A model generated the notes under the pieces. It was given only the letters and a program-made list of their open reading frames with translations, did not search any database and was not told the DNA's origin. This document shows, piece after piece, positions 1 to 7,222 of a DNA stretch of 64,000 nt. The translations under genes were made by a program, and so were the position numbers. Source of the stretch: an uncultured Tolumonas sp. Its GTDB lineage: Bacteria; Pseudomonadota; Gammaproteobacteria; Enterobacterales; Aeromonadaceae. Numbering within the stretch: position 1 is the first letter of the stretch; each line of letters begins with the position of its first letter. The stretch lies in the NCBI RefSeq assembly GCF_963676665.1, contig NZ_OY781381.1, positions 124,001 through 188,000 of the forward strand, read 5' to 3'.

Positions 1-1
1 T

Positions 2-769
2 AAACAGGTAGTTATCGAAGCACGCATGGTCACCGTTACTGACGGCGTCGATGATGCTCTAGGCATTCGTTGGGGAGTTACAGATGTTAATAACAATGGT
101 AGCGTCTCAGGGACATTAGAAGGCTTAGATACAGCTGCAACTGGTTCAACTCCATCTGTAGATAGTCGGCTAAATGTTAATCTGGCTGCAACACCATCGA
201 CAGGCACGGCAGCAAGTATTGCATTTCAAGTTGCAAAATTAACTGATGGTTCCTTGCTCGATTTAGAACTCAGCGCACTGGAAAATGAAAATAAAGCAGA
301 AATCATTTCTAGCCCACGGGTTACCACAGCCAATCAGAAAGAGGCACTGATAGAACAAGGTTATGAAATTCCATATAACGAAAGCGCATCAAGTGGAGCA
401 ACAACTGTTGCGTTCAAAAAAGCAGTATTGAGTTTAAAAGTTACACCTCAAATCACCCCAGACAATAATGTAATTCTGGATCTGCATGTAACTCAAGATG
501 ATATCTATAAAGATGTCAGCACAGGAAATGGTGGCACCGCGGTAGCTCTGTCAACTCAAGCCATTAACACTCAAGTGCTTGTAAAAAATGGAGAAACATT
601 AGTATTAGGTGGTATCTATAACCGTTCTATCAAAAAGACGGTCAGTAAAGTACCTGTATTAGGTGACATTCCAGGCATTGGTATCCTATTCCGTAGTACT
701 ACTAATGCAAATACGAAAAAAGAACTGCTGATATTTGTTACACCTAAAATTGTAACGGGCAATTTATAG
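2..769 (+). CDS. pilQ: Type IV pilus secretin PilQ, C-terminal part (5' end outside window)
   Basis: This is the C-terminal secretin domain of the outer-membrane channel through which the type IV pilus passes. The reading frame is open from base 2 and starts mid-gene with KQVVIEARMVTV, so the ATG at 26 is internal. About 255 residues are visible. Secretin signatures are present: the VIEAR block at the start, a long beta-rich region, and near the end VPVLGDIPGIGILFR followed by KKELLIFVTPKIV, the usual PilQ ending. MshL and GspD end differently, which favours PilQ. A strong terminator follows directly, so this is the last gene of its operon. The usual downstream neighbours aroK-aroB are absent and rsmC follows instead. 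Family assignment is secure; the N-terminal AMIN and N0/N1 domains cannot be seen here. Confidence 0.92.
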   Translation, partial: KQVVIEARMVTVTDGVDDALGIRWGVTDVNNNGSVSGTLEGLDTAATGSTPSVDSRLNVNLAATPSTGTAASIAFQVAKLTDGSLLDLELSALENENKAEIISSPRVTTANQKEALIEQGYEIPYNESASSGATTVAFKKAVLSLKVTPQITPDNNVILDLHVTQDDIYKDVSTGNGGTAVALSTQAINTQVLVKNGETLVLGGIYNRSIKKTVSKVPVLGDIPGIGILFRSTTNANTKKELLIFVTPKIVTGNL

Positions 770-794
770 CCATACACAGTAAAGTAATTACATT

Positions 795-825
795 AGACCT
801 CTGCCATGTGCAGAGGTCTTTTTTT
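795..825 (+). terminator. Rho-independent terminator after pilQ
   Basis: A perfect 10-bp stem (AGACCTCTGC / GCAGAGGTCT) with a 5-nt loop is followed by a run of seven T. It sits 25 bp after the pilQ stop codon and ends the pil transcript. Confidence 0.9.
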
Positions 826-866
826 ATAGGATAATCACAGTATCTTTATACTTGAATATGATTTTT

Positions 867-1907
867 ATGCCGTCAGCTGAGTTCAATAACTTATCGTCTT
901 TCCTAATCAGACATAGTTCATTATTTCAAAATAAAAATATTCTGGTTTGTGGGCAACTTCAATCCGTATCTTTAGACCCGTTATTAGCTGAGTCAAACAC
1001 CACTTTTCTTATCTCTGATTTCAGCATTTTCAATCAGATTCGCATCACAATACCCAAGCTAGAAACACGGCTGCAATTTGGTTTTTTGACCCAAGAAACT
1101 AATTCATTCGACGCCATCTTATTATTCATGCCGAAAGCAAAGCAGGAAGCAGGGCTATGGTTAACTAGCGTACTGCATTCGTTAAAACCAAATGGTGAAA
1201 TTTTCATCATAGGTGAGAATAGAGGCGGTATTAATGCAGCCCCTAAGCTCCTGCATTCTTACAGCAACAATGTACAAAAATTAGATAGTGCCAGACACTG
1301 CTCCCTATATTATGCTCAGTTAAATGCGCCTCAAGCCCCACCTGAGTTGCAATCACTGTATTCCCATTACTCACTACAACTCACATTGGGTTTGGCTGAA
1401 TTAAAGATTGCGGCTCTTCCTGGTGTATTCAGTGCTGAAGAATTGGATGAAGGCACAAAGCTTTTACTGACAAGTTTGCCTCAGCTTGAAGGTGATATTT
1501 TAGATTTAGGTTGTGGGGCGGGTGTTATTGGCGCAACGATTTGTCAAAGATCATCGACAGCCAAAGTGGTCATGAGCGATGTAAACACGCTAGCCTTGCA
1601 TTCTGCAGCTAAGACATTGGAAGTAAACAATCTGACAGCACAAATAGTAGCCTCAGACATGTTCTCTGATGTCACAACAAAATTTGATTGTATTATTTCT
1701 AATCCCCCATTCCATGCAGGATTAAATACAAATTATGAAGCAACAGAACGTATGCTACGGCAGGCGCCAAACTATCTTAAAAAACATGGTCAGCTATTTT
1801 TAGTCGCCAATCGTTTTTTGCGCTATGAGCCTATCCTTGCTGAAGTTTTTCAGACGGTTTCAGTTATAAACGAAAACTCTCGATTCAAAATTATTCGAGC
1901 ATCTTAA
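867..1907 (+). CDS. rsmC: 16S rRNA (guanine(1207)-N(2))-methyltransferase RsmC
   Basis: Methylates N2 of G1207 in 16S rRNA of the 30S subunit, using S-adenosylmethionine. The protein of about 346 residues has the family's two-domain layout: a degenerate N-terminal methyltransferase-like half and a catalytic C-terminal half. In the latter, the SAM-binding loop DLGCGAG lies near residues 213-219 and the N2-guanine methyltransferase motif NPPF at 279-282. The text around GENRGGI and LPGVFS also matches RsmC. I chose the ATG at 867 because it places the conserved (L)IRHS block about ten residues in, as in E. coli. An in-frame ATG at 858 and a TTG at 852 are alternatives, and none has a good ribosome binding site. 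It stands alone between a terminator and the glg genes. Confidence 0.9.
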   Translation: MPSAEFNNLSSFLIRHSSLFQNKNILVCGQLQSVSLDPLLAESNTTFLISDFSIFNQIRITIPKLETRLQFGFLTQETNSFDAILLFMPKAKQEAGLWLTSVLHSLKPNGEIFIIGENRGGINAAPKLLHSYSNNVQKLDSARHCSLYYAQLNAPQAPPELQSLYSHYSLQLTLGLAELKIAALPGVFSAEELDEGTKLLLTSLPQLEGDILDLGCGAGVIGATICQRSSTAKVVMSDVNTLALHSAAKTLEVNNLTAQIVASDMFSDVTTKFDCIISNPPFHAGLNTNYEATERMLRQAPNYLKKHGQLFLVANRFLRYEPILAEVFQTVSVINENSRFKIIRAS

Positions 1908-2230
1908 TGCTATTAGCATTAACAAACTCATACGGGATCTGTTAGATTAAAACGGTGGCGCATGCCATCGTTGTTCTTTGTCATCTCGTAAGTACTGCCC
2001 TTCTGATTTTTGTATTCTTTCTTCTGTTGTTTGCTAACTCTTGACATACACCACAGGCTTTTTGACTTTAGCCGTCTACACTTAGCTAACGACTACTCGC
2101 ATCTGGATCATTTGTTTCAGATAAAACAGCAGCACTTGATCGATGATGACAAGATAAATTTCTCAGGATCTAAAGATCCTTGCCTTTATGTATTAATGAG
2201 ACTTTAGATTAAATCAATATAGGAGCACAT
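1908..2230. other. Intergenic region upstream of glgC, no convincing gene
   Basis: This 323-bp gap holds a 65-codon open frame from 2010 that has no ribosome binding site, no recognisable motif and a Phe/Cys/His-rich composition unlike a real protein, so it is not called. Visible structure consists of a short hairpin TAATGC-tatta-GCATTA just after rsmC (1906-1922, no T run) and a palindrome at 2165-2180 described separately. An AGGAG ribosome binding site for glgC lies at 2221-2225. No clear sigma-70 promoter was found. Confidence 0.5.
2165..2180. repeat. Palindrome AGGATCT-AA-AGATCCT upstream of glgC
   Basis: A perfect 7-bp inverted repeat separated by two bases lies about 50 bp upstream of the glgC start. 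There is no T tract, so it is not a terminator. Its size and position suit a dimeric regulator binding site or a small RNA hairpin in the glgC leader. The binding protein is unknown. Confidence 0.45.
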
Positions 2231-3445
2231 ATGTCTGGTGTATTAGCGATGATATTAGCTGGCGGCGAAGGAACTCGGTTACAACCATTGACCGTATCAC
2301 GAAGTAAACCAGCAGTCCCATTTGGTGGAAGTTATCGCTTAGTTGACTTCGTTTTGAATAATTTCATCAACTCAGACATGCTGCGGATTTATGTGTTAAC
2401 ACAATTCAAATCTCAATCCCTCTACATACATCTGAAAAAAGGGTGGAATTTAACCGGGATCAGCGGGCGTTTTATTGACCCAATCCCAGCGCAAATGCGT
2501 ATGGGTAAACGCTGGTATGACGGTACTGCAGATGCCATTTACCAAAATATCGGTTTCATTGAATTAAGTAGTCCAGAGCATGTTTGTATTTTTGGCAGTG
2601 ACCATATCTATAAAATGGATATTCGTCAGATGCTTGATTTTCATAAAGAAAAACGAGCCGTACTTACGGTAGCAGCTATTCGGGTGCCTATCGAAGAAGC
2701 TTCTTCTTTTGGTGTTATTGAAGTTAATGCAGAAGGTCGAATGATCGGTTTTGAGGAAAAACCTAAAAATCCAAAATCAATTCCCGGTGATCCTGGTTTT
2801 GCCTTAGCTTCGATGGGTAACTACATTTTTGAAACTAATACGTTATTAAGTGAACTGACCGCTGACGGAGAAAAGGAAGATTCTAGCCATGATTTTGGCC
2901 GGGATATTATCCCTGGCTTGTATCCTCATTCTCCAGTCTATGTCTATGACTTCAGCGTAAATCAGATCGAAGGTGAGATCGGCGCTTATTGGCGCGATGT
3001 AGGTACCATTGATTCTTACTGGCAATCACATATGGATTTGGTGAGCGATAATCCACCATTTTCACTGTATAACCGTAAATGGCCATTGCATACATTCTAT
3101 CCACCGTTACCGCCGGCGACATTTATTGATACCGCGGTCTATAAAACAAACGTTTCTCAATCGCTGGTTTCGGCTGGCTGTTATATTCAAGGAGCTCGCA
3201 TTAATCGCAGTATTCTCGGATTTCGTTGCAACATAGCCTCAGGTTCAGAAATAAGTGAATCGATATTTTTGGGAGATGCGAAAATTGGAGAAGGTTGTAA
3301 AATTCGTCGAGCGATCATTGATAAACAGGTTGAAATAGCCCCTGGTACTGTGATCGGAGAAAATCTTGCCTATGATCGCCAGCGCTTTACAGTGTCTGAA
3401 GGCGGTATTGTTGTCATCCCGAAAGGGGCCAGAGTTGGTTTTTGA
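2231..3445 (+). CDS. glgC: Glucose-1-phosphate adenylyltransferase (ADP-glucose pyrophosphorylase)
   Basis: Makes ADP-glucose and pyrophosphate from ATP and glucose-1-phosphate. This is the first committed and allosterically controlled step of bacterial glycogen synthesis, in the cytoplasm. The 404-residue protein has the nucleotidyltransferase signature GGEGTRLQPLT at 11-21, the catalytic-region block WYDGTADAIYQN at 95-106, FGSDHIYKMD at 121-130 and the glucose-1-phosphate site FEEKP at 174-178. A C-terminal left-handed beta-helix follows (hexad-like segments such as GCKIRRAIIDKQVEIAPGT). It is a little shorter than E. coli GlgC (431) but like Vibrio forms. A good AGGAG site precedes the ATG. 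It is followed after 3 bp by glgA, so the two are co-transcribed. No branching enzyme, debranching enzyme or phosphorylase gene is nearby. Confidence 0.95.
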   Translation: MSGVLAMILAGGEGTRLQPLTVSRSKPAVPFGGSYRLVDFVLNNFINSDMLRIYVLTQFKSQSLYIHLKKGWNLTGISGRFIDPIPAQMRMGKRWYDGTADAIYQNIGFIELSSPEHVCIFGSDHIYKMDIRQMLDFHKEKRAVLTVAAIRVPIEEASSFGVIEVNAEGRMIGFEEKPKNPKSIPGDPGFALASMGNYIFETNTLLSELTADGEKEDSSHDFGRDIIPGLYPHSPVYVYDFSVNQIEGEIGAYWRDVGTIDSYWQSHMDLVSDNPPFSLYNRKWPLHTFYPPLPPATFIDTAVYKTNVSQSLVSAGCYIQGARINRSILGFRCNIASGSEISESIFLGDAKIGEGCKIRRAIIDKQVEIAPGTVIGENLAYDRQRFTVSEGGIVVIPKGARVGF

Positions 3446-3448
3446 TAA

Positions 3449-4897
3449 ATGAATATACTGTTTATTGCGTCAGAAGTTGAAAGCTTTGTTAAAACAGGAG
3501 GATTGGCTGATGTGGCCAAGGCTCTTCCTTTGGAGTTAAAACGCGCTGGTCATGATGTCAGGATCATCATTCCAGGTTATAGCGCAATCTCACAACGCGA
3601 ACAGGGTTCAATAATAGCCTCTGGGGTCTTATCTACGGAACCCCAGTATGTTGATGTACCCTATGAAATACGCCAATTATATTTAGCGGATATCCCTTTA
3701 TATCTTGTTGAGAACAAACATTACTTTGAGCGACCAAGCCTGTATGGTGAAAATAATAATGCCTATGCAGATAACGGTGAACGCTTTGCCTTTTTCTCAG
3801 CAGTGACTTTACAAGCAACTGAACAGCTCGGGTTTAGACCTGACATTGTTCATTGCAATGACTGGCATACTGCATTAGTGCCTATGTTGTTAAAAACACG
3901 ATTTGGTCAAAATCCGTTTTTTGCACAAACGAAAAGTGTTATTACCATTCACAATGGCGCGTTTCAGGGTATTTGTGAACGAGGTCAGTTATGGGCATTA
4001 CCAGAAATTAGAAATGCGCATAATGAATCTATTTATCAGGGCCCTTACTACATTAATTTCTTGAAATGCGCCGTTTTATACGCAGACAAGATCAATTCTG
4101 TTAGCCCTACATATGCTAAAGAACTCATGTCCTACCTTGGTGGACATGGCATGGCAAAACACTTCCAAGATCGTGCGGCTGATATCTGCGGGATTATCAA
4201 CGGATGTGATTATAACGATTGGGATCCAGCAACTGATCAGCTGATCCCGGCCAGATATCATGTTGATGACCTGCAAGGCAAGATTGAGTGCAAACGCCAG
4301 TTACAACAACGTGCCAATCTGCCGGTTTGTGATCTGCCTGTTTTTGGGATGGTATGTCGCCTAACGGAACAAAAAGGTATCCACTATTTATTGCCTATTT
4401 TGGCTAAATTTTTGGTTCACCATGTTCAGGTTATTATTGTTGGCTCTGGCGATCCCGTTCTGGCGCAACGTCTGGAAGCTATCGCTCAGCAATTCCCTCA
4501 GAAATTTGTCTTTATCAATGCACATAGCAACGAATTGGCTCATTTGGTTGAGGCTGGTAGTGATTTCTTCATGATGCCATCTCAATTTGAACCTTGCGGT
4601 TTAAATCAGATGTACAGCCTGGCCTACGGTACTTTACCTATCGTTCGTGCTGTTGGCGGATTGAAAGATACGGTAACCGATTATGATCAGGATCCGGCGA
4701 AAGCCACCGGGTTTGTCTTTGAAGATCCAGAGCCAAATGACTTGTTGAATATATTACGACGGGCATTACTGTTCTATGTTCAGGATCCGCAGGAGTTTCG
4801 CCGAGTACAACGTAATGCCATGCTGACTCGCTATTTATGGTCAGATTCTGTACATGGTTATGAAGACATGTATCGTAATGCATTAGGCTGGCACTAA
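3449..4897 (+). CDS. glgA: Glycogen synthase (ADP-glucose type)
   Basis: Transfers glucose from ADP-glucose to the non-reducing end of alpha-1,4-glucan (GT5 family, GT-B fold). The 482-residue length is near the family norm (about 477). The ADP-glucose binding motif KTGGLADV is at 15-22, and the C-terminal retaining-transferase motif beginning EPCGLNQMYSLAYG has its conserved Glu at about 381. The start codon lies 3 bp after the glgC stop with only a weak ribosome binding site, so translational coupling to glgC is likely. A terminator follows. Confidence 0.95.
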   Translation: MNILFIASEVESFVKTGGLADVAKALPLELKRAGHDVRIIIPGYSAISQREQGSIIASGVLSTEPQYVDVPYEIRQLYLADIPLYLVENKHYFERPSLYGENNNAYADNGERFAFFSAVTLQATEQLGFRPDIVHCNDWHTALVPMLLKTRFGQNPFFAQTKSVITIHNGAFQGICERGQLWALPEIRNAHNESIYQGPYYINFLKCAVLYADKINSVSPTYAKELMSYLGGHGMAKHFQDRAADICGIINGCDYNDWDPATDQLIPARYHVDDLQGKIECKRQLQQRANLPVCDLPVFGMVCRLTEQKGIHYLLPILAKFLVHHVQVIIVGSGDPVLAQRLEAIAQQFPQKFVFINAHSNELAHLVEAGSDFFMMPSQFEPCGLNQMYSLAYGTLPIVRAVGGLKDTVTDYDQDPAKATGFVFEDPEPNDLLNILRRALLFYVQDPQEFRRVQRNAMLTRYLWSDSVHGYEDMYRNALGWH

Positions 4898-4907
4898 TTA
4901 ACTGATG

Positions 4908-4944
4908 AAAAACAGAGCGATCTGACCAATTTCTCTGTTTTTCT
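4908..4944 (+). terminator. Terminator of the glgCA operon
   Basis: A 10-bp perfect stem AAAAACAGAG / CTCTGTTTTT (4908-4917 with 4933-4942) with a 15-nt loop runs into the T tract. It separates glgA from the tRNA promoter. Confidence 0.75.
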
Positions 4945-4956
4945 TATGGTTGATAG

Positions 4957-4991
4957 TTGACGTGTTTTCTGGAACCGGTAGAATGCCGGCC
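4957..4991 (+). promoter_or_regulatory. Promoter of the tRNA-Leu cluster with GC-rich discriminator
   Basis: A -35 box TTGACG (4957-4962) and a -10 box TAGAAT (4979-4984) are separated by 16 bp. The discriminator GCCGGCC follows the -10 directly. A GC-rich discriminator is the hallmark of stringently controlled (ppGpp/DksA-inhibited) stable-RNA promoters. The first tRNA begins at 4996. Confidence 0.75.
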
Positions 4992-4995
4992 AGAT

Positions 4996-5080
4996 GCGAA
5001 GGTGGCGGAATTGGTAGACGCGCTAGCTTCAGGTGTTAGTGCCTTCGGGTGTGAGGGTTCGAGTCCCTCCTTTCGCACCA
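4996..5080 (+). tRNA. tRNA-Leu (anticodon CAG), copy 1
   Basis: An 85-nt class II tRNA with encoded CCA. The acceptor GCGAAGG pairs with CTTTCGC, the anticodon loop is TTCAGGT giving anticodon CAG (decodes CUG), the variable arm is long (TGCCTTCGGGTG) and the T-arm is GGGTTCGAGTCCC. First of three tandem copies sharing one promoter and terminator, comparable to the leuQPV cluster of E. coli. Confidence 0.97.
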
Positions 5081-5121
5081 AACCATGCTACTGACAGCAT
5101 GTAAAAATAGTCAGATTGTGT

Positions 5122-5206
5122 GCGAGGGTGGCGGAATTGGTAGACGCGCTAGCTTCAGGTGTTAGTGCCTTCGGGTGTGAGGGTTCGAGTCCCTCCTCTC
5201 GCACCA
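5122..5206 (+). tRNA. tRNA-Leu (anticodon CAG), copy 2
   Basis: Nearly identical to copies 1 and 3, but the acceptor stem differs by a compensated pair: GCGAGGG with CTCTCGC, replacing an A-T by a G-C. The anticodon CAG and the CCA end are unchanged. It begins 126 bp after copy 1. Confidence 0.97.
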
Positions 5207-5252
5207 AAATCATGTGCTGACAACATGTAAAATAAGCCAGAAACAAATCAGT

Positions 5253-5337
5253 GCGAAGGTGGCGGAATTGGTAGACGCGCTAGCTTCAGGTGTTAGTGCC
5301 TTCGGGTGTGAGGGTTCGAGTCCCTCCTTTCGCACCA
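5253..5337 (+). tRNA. tRNA-Leu (anticodon CAG), copy 3
   Basis: Same 85-nt sequence as copy 1, beginning 131 bp after copy 2. The spacers between copies resemble each other (CATG...CTGACA.CATGTAAAA), which shows that the repeat unit includes flanking DNA. A terminator follows. Confidence 0.97.
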
Positions 5338-5345
5338 AAATTCTC

Positions 5346-5382
5346 AAAAAAGCACGCAGCCCACAAAGCTGCGTGCTTTTTT
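5346..5382 (+). terminator. Terminator of the tRNA-Leu cluster
   Basis: A perfect 15-bp stem with core AGCACGCAGC / GCTGCGTGCT, flanked by A-run and T-run, with a 7-nt loop. It begins nine bases after the third tRNA. Confidence 0.93.
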
Positions 5383-5428
5383 GTTATATGCTTTAATCAG
5401 TTATTTGTTTGACTGAAGGAATAAGTCG

Positions 5429-5719
5429 ATGGCTCTGATCCCCGATGATGTTCATAATTTTTATGAAGATCTGCTGCAACAACATATTCAAGCGCTCGAA
5501 TTACATCAAACTCGTGATGAAGATTACCTAGCTGATTTATCCTGTTTAGTTTTAAATCAACTGCCTGCTCACTATATTCGTCACAATGTAGATATGATTT
5601 ATTTCACTACACCAGCTCAACGTGATGAGATGGAATTGCGGGTACAAGATGCAGTAAGTAAATCAGTCAGTTGGCTTGATAAAAAAGAGCACCAGCGCAA
5701 AGCTCGTGAAGAAGGCTAA
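5429..5719 (+). CDS. ComFB-family small protein
   Basis: A 96-residue protein resembling the late competence protein ComFB family. It has an N-terminal helix NFYEDLLQQHIQAL, then LADLSCLVLNQLPAHYIRHNVDM, where the ALNxLPxxYIRHxxDM-type block is the recognisable core, then a charged C-terminus. The family lacks an established activity in proteobacteria; Bacillus ComFB is not required for transformation, and cyanobacterial relatives have been linked to cyclic-dinucleotide binding. An AAGGA ribosome binding site lies about 8 bp before the ATG. It stands alone between the tRNA terminator and a convergent methyltransferase gene. Family call fairly sure; function unknown. Confidence 0.7.
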   Translation: MALIPDDVHNFYEDLLQQHIQALELHQTRDEDYLADLSCLVLNQLPAHYIRHNVDMIYFTTPAQRDEMELRVQDAVSKSVSWLDKKEHQRKAREEG

Positions 5720-5733
5720 ATCCAGGTTATAAA

Positions 5734-5778
5734 CAGCATGGATACATAGGTTCATGTTCCATGCTGATATTTTACTTT
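5734..5778. terminator. Probable bidirectional terminator between converging genes
   Basis: A 9-bp stem CAGCATGGA / TCCATGCTG with a 15-nt loop lies between two converging genes. AT-rich tracts flank it on both sides (ATATTTTACTTTTT on the + strand). The T runs are interrupted, so efficiency is uncertain. Confidence 0.5.
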
Positions 5779-7115
5779 TTGATTAACTGTACAACTGTTT
5801 CTACATGCATAGAATGCGGGAACATATCGACGGGTTGTACTTTAGTTATGTTATATCCACCCTTTTGCAGCACTGCTAAATCTCTGGCTAACGATGCCGG
5901 TTCACACGATACATAAACGATACGCTGAGGCGACATCGCGAGCATGGTGTTTAACACCGATAGTTCACAGCCCTTTCTCGGTGGATCAACAACCACGACA
6001 TCAGCACGCATTCCCTGTGTATAGAGTGCAGGAACTACCTCTTCCGCCTTACCAACATAGAATTCCGTATTAGCTAACTGATTACGCTGTGCATTAGCGC
6101 GGGCGTCATCAATAGCCTGTGGCACGATTTCAATACCAACGACTTTTTGCGCTTGTTGTGCCAGATATAACGAAATAGTGCCGATACCGCAGTAAATATC
6201 AAATACCGTCTCATTACCTCTTAGCTCGGCGAAATGCAGCGCTGTCGCATAGAGTTGGTCGGTTTGTTGCGGGTTAACCTGATAGAACGAATGTGCCGAT
6301 ATTGAGAAGGTTAACCCGTGTAACTCATCTTCAATGGTTTCGCGGCCATAGCAAACGCGTTGTTGTATCCCTAAGATACGATTGACTGGTTCTGAGTTCA
6401 CATTGTGGATCACGCTATCAATACCGTTGATCTCGACCAAAGCCGTCAGTAATTCTGCTTCCTTTGGCAACTCGTCGGTCAGCGTCACCAGCACCACCAT
6501 GCACGACCCAGTCTTAAAACCATGCCGGATCATGACATAACGAACACAGCCCGTATGATTGCCTTCATCGTAACCGGCGATATTGAACGCCTTCATCCAT
6601 TTCCGGATCGCTGCAATGATCGCTGTCGTCTGTTCGTGTTGCACAGGACAAGCGGCAATATCGACAACCTGATGGCTGTTTTTCCTATAGAAACCAATGA
6701 TTGGCTCACCATTTTCGGTACGCACGGAATAGACCGCTTTATTACGAAAAGCCAGCGGTTGTGACATACCCAGACACAGTTCAACAGAACTCATTATGCC
6801 TTTGCTCTGTAATGCATCAACAACCTGCTGCTGTTTGATTTTTAATTGTTCGCTATAAGCCAGATAAGCCAGTTGGCAACCACCGCATTCCGTATAACTG
6901 CAATGTGGTTCTATTCGTTGTGGATGCGGTTGAATGATACGGATCAGATCAGCCTGAGCGTATTTAGGCTTGATGCCATGCAACATCACTTCTACTTGTT
7001 CACCAGGAAGTGTGCCGGGAATGAAAACTTTGCGGTCATGCCAATTAGCAATGCCATCACCCTTTTCAGTAAGAGTATCGATAGAAAGAGTTATGGGTTG
7101 CCCGTGATGCGGCAT
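5772..7115 (-). CDS. 23S rRNA (uracil-5-)-methyltransferase, RlmCD/RumA type
   Basis: A TrmA/RumA-family enzyme that methylates C5 of a uracil in RNA with SAM. The 447 residues show an N-terminal TRAM domain (about 1-60), an iron-sulfur cysteine set (C72, C77, C80 in HCSYTECGGC), the SAM site DIYCGIGTISL, VVVDPPRKGC, and the catalytic YVSCEPASLARD with nucleophile near C404. The frame is open upstream to 7283, but that stretch has no homology and overlaps galM. The ATG at 7115 has a CCGGAGA ribosome binding site and was chosen. Text such as RFRNKAVYSV, GFYRKNSHQVVD, IEIVPQAI and QPVDMFPHSMHVETV matches Firmicutes RlmCD much better than E. coli RlmD, which has a DPARAG-type motif. The exact target (U747, U1939 or both) cannot be told from sequence. 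Confidence 0.88.
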   Translation of the reverse strand: MPHHGQPITLSIDTLTEKGDGIANWHDRKVFIPGTLPGEQVEVMLHGIKPKYAQADLIRIIQPHPQRIEPHCSYTECGGCQLAYLAYSEQLKIKQQQVVDALQSKGIMSSVELCLGMSQPLAFRNKAVYSVRTENGEPIIGFYRKNSHQVVDIAACPVQHEQTTAIIAAIRKWMKAFNIAGYDEGNHTGCVRYVMIRHGFKTGSCMVVLVTLTDELPKEAELLTALVEINGIDSVIHNVNSEPVNRILGIQQRVCYGRETIEDELHGLTFSISAHSFYQVNPQQTDQLYATALHFAELRGNETVFDIYCGIGTISLYLAQQAQKVVGIEIVPQAIDDARANAQRNQLANTEFYVGKAEEVVPALYTQGMRADVVVVDPPRKGCELSVLNTMLAMSPQRIVYVSCEPASLARDLAVLQKGGYNITKVQPVDMFPHSMHVETVVQLIKK

Positions 7116-7178
7116 GGTGTCTCCGGAGGCGCTCAGAATAAGGTCGGCTATTTTAACTAAATGTACGGATAGGCAGAA

Positions 7179-7205
7179 GGAAAAGCCGGAAAATGTTCCG
7201 GCTTT
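7179..7205 (-). terminator. Terminator of the gal operon
   Basis: A perfect 7-bp stem GCCGGAA / TTCCGGC (7185-7191 and 7196-7202) lies 18 bp beyond the galM stop. On the minus strand it is followed by TTTT (7181-7184). The other side also carries three T, so it may work in both directions. Confidence 0.75.
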
Positions 7206-7222
7206 AATACGATGAGCGAGGT

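Noticed and set aside
2010-2207. 65-codon open frame between rsmC and glgC
   Set aside because: No ribosome binding site, odd composition, no motif; it ends just before the glgC ribosome binding site and looks like chance.
5214-5396. 60-codon open frame across the third tRNA-Leu
   Set aside because: It is a read-through of the tRNA gene and its terminator, a well-known false ORF type.
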